Shown here: positions 34,494 to 43,534 of the stretch, one piece after another
Layout: each line of letters begins with the position of its first letter
Position numbering within the stretch: the first letter of the stretch is position 1
Assembly (NCBI GenBank): GCA_963932465.1
Contig: OZ010794.1
Span: 213,727,748 to 213,791,747, forward strand
Length of the DNA: 64,000 nt
From: Maratus speciosus
Lineage: Eukaryota; Arthropoda; Arachnida; Araneae; Salticidae
Direction: 5' to 3'
The notes under the pieces: generated by a model
What the model was told of the DNA's origin: nothing
Database searches by the model: none
What the model saw: only the letters and a program-made list of their open reading frames with translations
Position numbers and translations under genes: made by a program

Positions 34494-34659
34494 TTAAATG
34501 GTAGGCACTTGGAGAACTATTCCAAGCGTTTCGAGTTCGAGTCCCGGCTTGGATATTTTTACCACTGTTGGTTCTACGCTTCGTTAGCAATAAGATAAAT
34601 TACGTATTATATGTTTAATAAATTTTCAGGTTGAAATATATCATTTAGTAAATCTTTAA

Positions 34660-34867
34660 CCCCTTAATTCTCGCTCCTGTCATATTCTCGGGCTGTGTCT
34701 TTTACTCAAATCATTTGATTCCCACCAGTTTTATAAAATAGTGAAATTGGCTATATTTTAGTATCGTTTATACTGTCATTAAATAAGATGAATATTTCTT
34801 TTTCATAAATTGGTGCCAATAAGCAATTTGAATTATTCAACCGTAATTTAATTCGAGCGTTAAGAGG
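34660..34867. mobile_element. TTAA MITE family D, copy 1
   Basis: Left CCCCTTAATTCTCGCTCC, right GAGCGTTAAGAGG, TTAA at 34656-34659 and 34868-34871. The 27.43-kb unit (AAATCTTTAAACAATTCC) is the empty site. Confidence 0.75.
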
Positions 34868-35288
34868 TTAAACAATTCCAATTTAATTCTTATTACGTTT
34901 TCAAAAAATTTCATTATTTTAATAATGCAAATTTTAGTCTTTCGGTGTTAATATGAATTTCGAATCACTGTACTCAAACTTCATAGAATCATGTAATTTA
35001 AATTTTGAATCATATCCTAAATAATACAGCATCCCTTTTCAAGGTGAAAATTCATATCTAAATTGTATTAAAGTATTGTTTAGGTAAAGTGTTTACAATT
35101 ATATTTTTAACTAATGAATTTAAGAACTACAACAATTAAAATTAAGTTGTTTCAGAATAATATATTAAAAATTTAATTGTTCAAGGACTATTCTATAATC
35201 AGCAGAAACTGCACTTTGTTTCTGTTAATTCGTTATCTCAAACATTTTCTTATTAATCTTCTAAAAATGTATTTTGTACACAAATGTG

Positions 35289-35320
35289 GTCCCGACGTGG
35301 AACCACTACACCGGAAAGGG
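35289..35320. mobile_element. Truncated end of a family B MITE
   Basis: GTCCCGACGTGGAACC...CCGGAAAGGG before TTAA (35321-35324) is the inverted left end of family B (compare 38849-38890). Only the terminal ~35 bp remain. Confidence 0.5.
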
Positions 35321-35334
35321 TTAACCTTCACAAT

Positions 35335-35880
35335 TATACTAGACATAATACAATGGAGTTATGAACAAAGGGGAGGAATCATACAGTGTATTGTATACCA
35401 GTTGCGAGTGAAGTAGTTGAAGAGGTTGACACAAGATCGCGGCTGTTTGTTTTATCGTATCGACAGTTTCTGATTACCGCAGGGGTAAACTCCCATCTTT
35501 AAATCTGAATAGAAAATTTCGTCATACTTAAGCGCATTATTCATCGAAAATTTCTCTCACAAATATGGCGAAAATTTCCAATTGTTTTTACTGTTGTCAG
35601 TTTGCCCAGGTATATAATATTTTTCACTGAAACTGATAGGAGGTTGTCTAGGTTGTCACAATATGGTTTAAACGCAGGGCCTGATAACCGCCGAAGTAAA
35701 CTTCTACCATAAAAAATGAATATCTATTTTTGCTATTATTTGTGAGAAAAATAATGATTTTAAATAAGGAGAAAAATTCTAGTTACATTTATTGGTGGAA
35801 GTTTGCCCAGGCGATAATCAGCACTTGCAAAAATGGTTACAGTTTATGCTTCGATATTTTAAGGATTTGTGAATTCCTCT
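35335..35880. repeat. Repeat shared (inverted) with the mariner-like remnant at 42 kb
   Basis: TACCAGTTGCGAGTGAAGTA at about 35398 and the following sequence through CAGTTTCTGATTACC match the reverse complement of 42400-42490. GGAGTTATGAACAAAGG near 35353 parallels the GAGTTATAAATAAACAGG reverse complement at 42.5 kb. Probably the 5' end of the same transposon family as the 41.7-42.5-kb remnant. I see no coding in it. Confidence 0.45.
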
Positions 35881-35958
35881 TTATTAAATAGTTCCATAGA
35901 TAATACCACCGTCGCCTGAATGCAATGCTTGAGAGCTCACACAAAAATAACACTTTAG

Positions 35959-36170
35959 CCCTTTCAGGGGCGCCGTTTGCAGTCTGCAAACGGTTAATTT
36001 TACTGCCCAAAATGCCAAGTGGCACCAGTAAATTTTTACTACAATTTCGATCTCATAACATACGTGAAAAAGGTGCTTTTGATTATTTACAAATAAATTT
36101 GTTCTTAAATTGCGGTGTGAATTAATTATTTGAATACTTTTGGAGCAGAAATGCTGTGCCCCTGAAAGGG
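35959..36170. mobile_element. TTAA MITE family C, copy 3 (inverted)
   Basis: CCCTTTCAGGGGCGCCGTTTGCAG... on the left and GCTGTGCCCCTGAAAGGG on the right; carries the palindrome CCGTTTGCAGTCTGCAAACG. The left TTAA is changed to TTAG; the right TTAA is at 36171-36174. The opposite orientation to copies 1 and 2 confirms the element boundaries. Confidence 0.75.
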
Positions 36171-36176
36171 TTAAGG

Positions 36177-36325
36177 CAGGGGTGTCAAACTGTGGCCCGC
36201 CAAATACCACTAAAATTTTAAAGAAATTGTCTACAAGTTGAATCGCAGAAATTCGACGATTAGATAAGGCAAAAATAATTATAAAATTTTAGTGGTATCC
36301 GGCGGGCCACAGTTTGACACCCCTG
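36177..36325. mobile_element. hAT MITE, CAGGGGTGTCAAACTG family, copy 2
   Basis: 149 bp, the same length and ends as the 19.19-kb copy. Flanking 8-mers GGTTAAGG (36169-36176) and CTTTAAGG (36326-36333) match at 6 of 8. It landed on the TTAA junction between the family C element and palindrome F. Confidence 0.8.
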
Positions 36326-36331
36326 CTTTAA

Positions 36332-37075
36332 GGGGTCTTGTACCTTTTAAACGCGTCGAAAATTAACGAAAAACTTCAAAGTTTGAATTAGTCTATCTTC
36401 AGAACCTTTTTATGTATAAACATGAAATCTTGGATATTGATTAAACAGATTGTGCTTTGTCATATACTACCAACAGAAATTTATTAACCCTTTACAGAAT
36501 TTGTGTATTATTGAAATTAAAATAGCTCTATTTTTTACCCCATAAGTCATTGCGCGCATGATATCTCGAGAAAGTATGTATGGATTGTCATGAAATTTGG
36601 TAAATATACTAAACAAATATGTGTGTTTAAAATGATCTACTTTTAAGTATTTATAATGGTAATATTTTTAGTTATGACTATCTTTTTCATTAAAAATACA
36701 AAATTTTTATTTTTTTTTACGAAAATATTTTTTTTTAATAGTTAATGATATAATTTTAGCCTAAGAGTAGTTCATTTTAAACACACATATATGTTTAGTA
36801 TCTTTACTAAATTTCATGCCAATCCATACATACTTTCTCAAGATATCATCCGCGCAATGACTTATGGGGTAAAAAAAAGAGCTATTTTGATTTCAACAAT
36901 ACACAAATTCTGTAAAGGGTTAGTAGATTTCTAATGGTAGCATATTACAAAGCACAATCTGTTTAATCAATATCCAAAATTTCATGCTCATACATAAAAA
37001 GGCTTTGAAGATAGACTAATTCAAACTTTGAAGTTTTTCGTTAATTTTCGACGCGTTTAAAAGGTACAAGACCCC
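36332..37075. mobile_element. Large palindromic TTAA element (family F, GGGGTCTTGTACC ends)
   Basis: A 744-bp near-complete palindrome between TTAA at 36328-36331 and 37076-37079. The arms match from GGGGTCTTGTACCTTTTAAA/TTTAAAAGGTACAAGACCCC through CACAATCTGTTTAATCAATA, CTAACCCTTTACAGAATTTG and ACACACATATATGTTTAGTA; the centre is near 36,700. No reading frame. The folded transcript would be a hairpin with about 330-bp arms, a plausible endo-siRNA source (inference). Confidence 0.8.
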
Positions 37076-37079
37076 TTAA

Positions 37080-37288
37080 CCCATTAATGAAGAGTTTCTT
37101 TTACACCTTTTTAATACCTAGGTGCAAGTTGACACCAGTTTTCCTATATTGTAATTTTAACTTATTTGATCTCTTAAAGTCTGAGATAAATTAATAACAA
37201 AATTTTCCTTAATAAACTATTGGTTTTCATATTTAAAATTTTCGTATTTCTCTAATGGCAGATTTTCGTACCAACCGGCATTAATGTT
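37080..37288. mobile_element. TTAA MITE family E, copy 1
   Basis: Left end CCCATTAATGAAGAGTTTC after the TTAA shared with palindrome F. Right end GTACCAACCGGCATTAATG, after which the expected GGTTAA is replaced by a T-run. The interior matches the copy at 41.03 kb in inverted orientation. Confidence 0.7.
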
Positions 37289-37646
37289 TTTTTTTTTTTG
37301 GTCCCACAAATTTTAATAGAAAAAAAATAAGTTTTTTCCTCTTTTTTCTGAGATTAAATAAATAAAAGAAAATATTGGTGTATAAATACAGAGGACTCAA
37401 CAAAAGCTTAAAAAAATCCGCCTACGATATACGCCATTTTTATGTGTGTGGGCATTCAGTCCTTATTTTCAAGGGGTTGTGGTAACACCATAGATATAGG
37501 GTACCCATATCGTAAAAAAATAAAGTATATACACTCTAAAATTTACTGTACATAAACTAAAATTTCACGAAAGTTTTTACTGGTGAATATTAGGTAGTAC
37601 AAACAATAGTTCTCAGCTTTAAATACCATTAATTGGCAACGAATTA

Positions 37647-38394
37647 CAGTCGAACCCCGTTATAACGAACCTCAAGGGACCGAAGGTTTTGTTCGTTATA
37701 TCCGGTGGTTCGCAATATCCGAACCGTCAAGAAAAATTTTAGAGTTCACAAAATGTATAACTCATTTGTTGCTATGTGTATATTCAATAATGATGTATTA
37801 AAAAAAGGTAAAATCTATTAAATATAGCCATTAAAGAATTAAATTGACTAAATTCGATTACATTAAACTAACACAATACTAATTAAATTAACCAACAATG
37901 AATACAAACATGAATAAATTAATTTTACCTTTAATTGTTGCTCACTGTTTTGATACAGAAATAATCGGTAATTTTCTACTGACGTGATGCCAATTTCAAA
38001 AACATATTATGAGTTTCTTTGTCTAGTACATCAAATGACTCCAACACTCTTTCTTCCACTGTTTGTGTTTGTGTAGACAGAAATTTATTAATTACACGCA
38101 TCGCTGCTGTAGCATCTGAGATTGTGGGGATTTCGTCATTTATGTGGTCCTCTTCATCACCATCAGATGCAGAATCTTCGATTTCAGAATGATTTATTTT
38201 AACTTCTTCCCCAATCTCTTCATCAGTCGGATCTTCACATGTAATAACTTCATCATCACATGTTTCAAACAATTGCATATCGCAAACTGAGAAAACAGCT
38301 GTGATCAGGAATAAGGGAAAATAACTGACGGGTAGGCGGGATCACACCTGCAGAGTGACTCTCGTAAAAGCGAAAGAATGCTGTTGTTTCTCCC

Positions 38395-38431
<37 letters not shown>

Positions 38432-38533
38432 CTTATCGCTGATTTGCCCCATGATTCACTAGCTGGCATACATTTTCTTATGAAATTGGAGTCGAAGTCC
38501 TGTTCTCACAACTTTGAAAAAGTAAAAAAAAAA

Positions 38534-38566
<33 letters not shown>

Positions 38567-38721
38567 ATGGTCGACTGGACAAAAATGTTCGTTATAGCCG
38601 ATTCTTAAAATTTCGGTGTTTCGTTATAAAAGGATAAATTAGCATTAAATAAAATAGGAAAACGACGGGACCAAAATTTTCGTTCGTTATATACCGGGTT
38701 CGCTATAACGGGGTTCGACTG
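37647..38721 (-). mobile_element. Tigger/pogo-like DNA transposon, internally deleted
   Basis: Terminal inverted repeats starting CAGTCGAACCCCGTTATA, with one difference over 24 bp between ends, flanked by TA (37645-37646 and 38722-38723). These ends are typical of the Tigger branch of the pogo group. At 1075 bp the element is far shorter than an autonomous Tigger (about 2.5 kb) and keeps only the C-terminal part of the transposase (minus strand, 37976-38278). Two A-runs over 30 bp lie at 38398-38428 and about 38532-38565. Confidence 0.8.
37976..38278 (-). pseudogene. Tigger-type transposase, C-terminal fragment
   Basis: 100 residues from ATG, with the frame continuing upstream of it without a stop for at least 15 codons, ending at a proper stop at 37976. 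The composition is the acidic, low-complexity tail usual in Tigger/jerky-family transposases (CEDPTDEEIGEEVKINHSEI, SDGDEEDHINDE), followed by a short helix-like end (ATAAMRVINKFLSTQTQTVE). The CENP-B-type DNA-binding domain and the DDE catalytic core are absent, so it cannot transpose anything itself. Identification rests on position between Tigger-like terminal repeats plus this tail. It is the best non-retroviral coding remnant here but not a host gene. A domesticated use is not suggested by anything visible. Confidence 0.6.
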
Positions 38722-38848
38722 TAATTGTTTTAATAGTTAAAACGTTATTTATTAAGTTCTCAGCGACATGTATTCATGTTCAGTAATGTATAGTTACCTA
38801 TTTGTACTTTACGAAAATCGAAGACATATTTGGAAAATTTTGTTTAAC

Positions 38849-39056
38849 CCTTTAAGGCACGGTGGCCCCATGTCGGGACCAACTAATTTTAATTCCAAAC
38901 TTACAAACGGCAGCAAGAATATTTTAGTAAAATTTTGATTTAGAATGAAAGTTTAAAGTAACATGTTTTTAATTTTTAAACAAGTCGTTTGTAAATTCCG
39001 TAGTCAGACAATCATTTCATCATTTTACTAACAGAATTTCTCTGTGCCGGAATGTG
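38849..39056. mobile_element. TTAA MITE family B, copy 2
   Basis: Left end CCCTTTAAGGCACGGTGGCC after TTAA (38845-38848). Right end near GTGCCGGAATGTG, with a degraded TTAA. Followed by unassigned sequence and an A-run of nearly 40 bp at about 39108-39146. Confidence 0.6.
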
Positions 39057-39105
39057 TTATTTTTTCATCAAACACCAGATGAAAGTGAGAAAGATATATC
39101 TAAAA

Positions 39106-39146
<41 letters not shown>

Positions 39147-39147
<1 letters not shown>

Positions 39148-39880
39148 ATTTACTGGGAAAAATTTTCATTCTAAAATGACATTTTCCATTTGCAAACTAT
39201 AAATTAATCTTTATATAATTTTATAAGGAAGGACAACTTTCGAAAAGAATTATGTACAGTCAGAAGTGACGTTGCCAATTTGACTTGACATTTTATTCAG
39301 AATCCATAGAGAAACTCTAAATAGTAGATTTTGCTTCATTTAATGACAAACATTCGGAATTACTAAAGAAAAAAAAAATCTTATTTAGAATTTCCGGTAT
39401 ACAGGGGATCGCATTCTGTAGGGAAAATTCTGTTGTTACTACCGCTACTTTGAAAATAATATCATCATCGTACTTCTCTAGAACAGGTTCTGAACAGGTG
39501 AGCAGCATTAAGGGGTTTCCTAGCTGATATCAGCTTAACACCCAGACTAGGAATTGAAGTATCTTATGTTAAAAATGAGACATTGGGCAAAATTTAAACT
39601 GTAGCAGAGAACTAACTACTAGTGAAAAAGGTTAAATAATTAAGGAGAATATCAACTAAAATGATCATGAAGATTGCTGTTTAAGGATTCTGGTAAGAAC
39701 CATAAAATTTTACCTGTATAATGCGACTTTTAGGTATATAGTTCAAGCTTTTCTGAATAAAAATGGATGACAACTGGCAACCCCTCAAACTGAAATTCTC
39801 CATGAATAAAAAAAAAATGTTTTGATATTTTATAACCATAATATATATTTTTCTTTTATTTTCACAGTCAAACAATTTTT
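39147..39880. other. No gene seen
   Basis: AT-rich sequence with short unsupported frames only. No recognisable ends or motifs. Confidence 0.4.
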
Positions 39881-40817
39881 CTGTGTACCGTATATTAAAA
39901 ATATTAAATACTTATTTAATTTTCAATATGTTTTAAAAAATATTAATCAACAGTGTTGTCAAATCTTGCTAGTTTTTTTTTTATTCAGACATTCTGATCT
40001 CACCAGGAAGACTAAACGCTTATTTTTCGTTTACATAAAGATTTAAAAAAATAAGTAAAAATCTGCTAATAAATAATTTAAAATTGCTATTCAAAATTTT
40101 CTGGTGTGAATCCAGAATCTGTGATTAATAATAATGAAAAATAAAATGACAGACTTGGCAACACTGTTAATAAATTAATATGAATTATAATATTTGGGTC
40201 TACGTGTAAATTTCTAACTGTTGTACAATGCTTAAAATTTTACTTTAATGAAGTAATTAAGATTGTTGAGTCTTATCTTAAAGAATCCGAAATCCCTTTT
40301 TAAGAAGAAGATTGTTATCTGAATTTTATTAAAGTATTGTTGCGGTAAAGTGCTTTCAACTTCGGGATGTTTCATTTTCAAACTTAATGCGTTCGAGAAT
40401 TGCTGTGGTGAAAATTAAAATTGCTGCAACATAATTTTTTTAATAAGGTATGAGTTCCAAGAGGGAACATTATATAATGAAGAGAAAGGATTTTTCGGAT
40501 TCATTCTCTCCAAAAATTTCAATTTATACTATTAGGTAATTAAGTATTCAATGTCCGATTTGAAAGCAGTGTTACCAAATCTGTTTTTCGTTTCTTTTTT
40601 TTTAATTATTTATAAATTCTTAATTCATTCCAGAAAATTTTAAATATTATGTTTTCTTTTGCAACCACGTAATAATCTAACGTTATGTAATTGAAAAATA
40701 ACTGTTAAAACTATCTTGTGAGAAGTCTCATTGCAACACCTAACAGGTATGCAACAACAAAAGAAAGAACATTTCAGGACTGTTAAAAATTTTAACTTAA
40801 ATTCTAATTTGTATTAA

Positions 40818-41026
40818 CCCCTTAATTCTCGATCCCGTCATATTCACGGGCTGTGTCTTTTACTCAGATTCTTTGATTCCCATCAGTATTATAAAATAGT
40901 GAAATTGGCTATATTTTAGTCTCGTTTTACCTGTCATTAAATAAGGTGAATATTTCTTTCTCATAAAAGTGGTGCCAATAAGCAATTTGAATTTTTAAAC
41001 CTTAATTTAATTCGAGCGTTAAGGGG
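40818..41026. mobile_element. TTAA MITE family D, copy 2
   Basis: Left CCCCTTAATTCTCGATCC, right CGAGCGTTAAGGGG; TTAA at 40814-40817 and 41027-41030. The right TTAA is also the left border of a family E element. Confidence 0.8.
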
Positions 41027-41030
41027 TTAA

Positions 41031-41237
41031 CCCATTAATGCCGGTTGGTACGAAAATCTGCCATTAGAGAAATACGAAAATTTTAAATATGAAAACCAAT
41101 ATTTTAGTAAGGGAATTTGTTATTACTTAATCTCAGACTTTGAGAGATCAAATAAGTTAATATTACAATATGGGAAAACTGGTGTCAACTGGTACCTAGG
41201 TATTAAAAAGGTATAAAAGGAACTCGGCATTAATGGG
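41031..41237. mobile_element. TTAA MITE family E, copy 2
   Basis: Left CCCATTAATGCCGGTTGG, right CTCGGCATTAATGGG; TTAA at 41027-41030 (shared) and 41238-41241. This copy keeps both ends and confirms the family E boundaries. Confidence 0.8.
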
Positions 41238-41744
41238 TTAAACTAATGTTCAATTAATAATTGAAAATTAAAATAATTTTTCTGGATGTGGTACATTAAA
41301 AAAAATGAATGATAGCAATTTCATTTGGATTACGTTCTCAAAAATATTAATTATTTTAATGAGAATTAAAATATTTCGCAGTACAGGTAAATTTCTAATT
41401 GTTGTACAGTGCACGAAATTTAACTTTAATGAAGACATTTTAGATTATTGAGTCGATAATAAAGAATCTAAAATCCCTTTTCACGTGGAATATTCTTATC
41501 TAAATGTTTTTAAAATACTGTTTCGCTAAAGCGCTTTCTACTTCGGGATGGAAAAATTTGACTTAATGATTTGGAAAAATGCAGTGATTAAGATTAAATT
41601 ATTGCAGGATAAATTGGATTTTAAGAAGGAAGAGTATACAGTCCATAAGAGAAAGTCCAGTTTCAACGGAATATTATAACAGTCTATTTTGACTATTTAC
41701 ATCAAATCACACATGAAAATGAAGGTATACTAACCTAGATTTTC

Positions 41745-41985
41745 TTACAAATATTCAGTATGTGCACCTTTAGTTAAAAGGTAGACATCCAACCAAAAGT
41801 TAAATTCTTCCTACACTTCAGTTAATAATTTCGGAGTAATAGAATCAATAGCCTCTTCAATTCTGTGTCTCAACTCTGGAAAACCATTAGGTAGCTGTGG
41901 AACGTAGACATGATCTTTTATAAAGCCCCAAAGGGAAAATCACATGGCTCTAACGGCGTTTAAATCCTTAGCCCAGCAATAACCC
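41745..41985 (-). pseudogene. Mariner/IS630-like DDE transposase, C-terminal remnant
   Basis: Read on the minus strand, the sequence gives a recognisable transposase tail. First comes a broken DLTP...EPCDF...LWGFIKDHVYVPQLP block, spread over two frames by at least two single-base shifts near 41938 and 41965. Then come about 50 residues with PELRHRIEEAIDSI and the closing TKGAHTEYL before a stop at 41745-41747. One in-frame TAG lies at about 41809-41811, where the family has a Trp (V-W-E-E-F). The D-L-x-P-x-D-[FY]-x-[LW] block normally holds the third catalytic carboxylate of mariner/Tc-type DDE/D transposases, and the tail is common in arthropod genomes (family knowledge). Clearly dead: frameshifts, a stop, and no upstream catalytic domain found. 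Confidence 0.6.
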
Positions 41986-42530
41986 ACGTAACGTACGTGT
42001 CACTGCACCCAATGGAAATAATAATAAAAAAGGAACTCACATATCCTTAAAATAGCGAAGCTTCAACTGTGACCGCTTTCGCAAGGATTCATTATCACAG
42101 GAAAAAACTTACATCCGTAAAATTTCTCCTTATTTAAGTGCCTCATTAATGCAAAATTTCAGTCATAAATAATGGCAAAAACAGATTTTATTTTTTGCTG
42201 GTGGAAGTTTATTTTGGTGGTAATCATGCACTGCGTTTCTGCCACATTGTGACAACCAGTGAAACAAACTGTCTGCTTTACTCGCCAAACTAACACCAGT
42301 AAAAACAAAGGCAAATTTTTCCATATTTTTCAGAAAATATTTCAATGAATAAGGCACTTAAGACGAATTTTCCTGGTGGGAAATTTGTTACGAAGGTAAT
42401 CAGAAACTGTAGATTCGATTTAATAAAAGCAGCCGCCATCTTGTGAAAACTTCCTCAGTTACTTCACTCGCAACTGGTAGACGGTACAGTATATGTCTCC
42501 TCCTGTTTATTTATAACTCGATTCTGCAAC
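41986..42530. repeat. Remainder of the mariner-like element
   Basis: No further coding seen. The 42400-42490 part is the inverted copy of 35398-35490, suggesting these are the 5' ends of two copies of one transposon. GCGAGTGAAGTA on the minus strand and a TTATAAATAAACAGGAGG block mark the shared end. Confidence 0.4.
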
Positions 42531-42684
42531 AGAATAAATAGCAAAGCAGTACTCGCGCATGCGGTTATCTAAGAGTGTTTGAGTAACTCCTTTTTTGTGA
42601 CTTTGAATAATCACTCTACCATGCATACAGTTGATACTATTAAAATTTATAACCGGGACATTCTTTTATGTACACACTGTTTAA

Positions 42685-42885
42685 CCCCTTGAGGGGCGGT
42701 GGGATAAAATATATCCCACCTAATTTAAACAAGATACTCAGCAGAAAATGTTAACTAAATTTTATATTTTCAACTTTGGAGGACGATCGTTGGAAATTTG
42801 CTTTTCCTTATTCAAAAACAAAATTTTTCGATTATTCCGGTGAGAATTGAATATTTAGAGACACGTTTGCTTGCCCCTCAAGGGG
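42685..42885. mobile_element. TTAA MITE family A, copy 3
   Basis: 201 bp, TTAA at 42681-42684 and 42886-42889. Ends CCCCTTGAGGGGC/GCCCCTCAAGGGG and subterminal GGTGGGATAAAATATATCCC, identical to the 22.6-kb copy at both ends. Inserted in an array-C unit, which resumes with the AGATTCAGTGAA block. Confidence 0.85.
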
Positions 42886-43534
42886 TTAACAAAGAGATGT
42901 TTTTTTCAGATTCAGTGAACTTGGTATCTCCAAACCCTTCAGTTTCAACTTCGGGATGTAACATTTTAAAACTCAATGAGTTAAAAAATTTGCAGTGGTG
43001 AAAAATAAATCTGTTACAACATATTTTCTTAATATGGGATGGGATTATTATATAAATGAATAAGTATTTTTCGAATTCAGTGAAATAAGTATCTTCAAAA
43101 ATTTCAATTTACATTAACTAATCAAGAACAGGGTGAACATAAAACACCTCCTCGATATATGTACTCCTAGCGACCTAACCGCTCAACCAATCAAAAGGAA
43201 ATTTCAGATTTAGTTATAATAAGGTATGCGCTCGAGATCGTGAAGATTTAAAACAATGCCTATCTCACGGTTACGGTTACAGTGAAAAAAATTCGAAAAT
43301 TTCGAATGACAACATCCTTTATTTTTCCTGCGCAAATTCTTCAGCGTATTAATAAACCATAATGGCATTGGAACGATACACGTATGACTAAAATTGCCTG
43401 TGTAATATTGTGGCACTCAATCCTAATCAGTTCCTATGTAACGTAATATTCAGCATTCTAAAAAAATGATTACATTTTTATTTTCACTATGTGTACACAA
43501 ACACAACACAACTAGTTGGATGTGCCAATCCCAA

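Larger units (their letters stand above)
32935..34616. mobile_element. SINE dimer, copy 2, opened by four TTAA elements
   Basis: The same head-to-head tRNA-like dimer as at 20.7 kb, at the same place in the unit, flanked by AATAAATTTTC (32924-32934 and 34617-34627). The left tRNA-like half (minus strand, from about 33130 back to 33063) keeps a B box, GGAATCGAAACC on the plus strand. The right half resumes at 34498 with GGCACTTGGAGAACTATTCC and a B box GAGTTCGAGTCCC. In both halves the D-arm TTAA, intact in copy 1, has been invaded: by elements B and C on the left and by A and J on the right. Confidence 0.65.
15790..35280. repeat. Diverged long tandem array B
   Basis: Long units recur here. 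The block GAATAAACTTTCTTTA occurs near 16571, 17462, 24924, 26089, 29728 and 30894 (two per large unit). CACACATGAAATTAACGG occurs near 18850, 26690 and 31485. GAGTTTCCAG occurs near 20237, 26946 and 31740, and GAAATATATCATT near 21210, 27407 and 34634. Uninterrupted large units are about 4.8 kb apart (24924 to 29728; 26690 to 31485). Short reading frames such as those at 20420, 27158 and 31880 fall in corresponding parts of units and are not conserved, so I call the array non-coding. It serves as an internal filled/empty-site comparison for the insertions below. Stretches not listed separately (for example 24080-24870 and 28080-28670) hold only this unit sequence or nothing recognisable. Confidence 0.7.

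Noticed and set aside
35884..36210. 108-residue minus-strand open frame
   Set aside because: It spans a family C MITE and part of a hAT MITE; the parallel frame at 18856-19047 is in another copy of the same MITE.
37381..37646. Separate coding exon upstream of the Tigger element
   Set aside because: No open frame, splice logic or motif supports it; it is plain AT-rich sequence.
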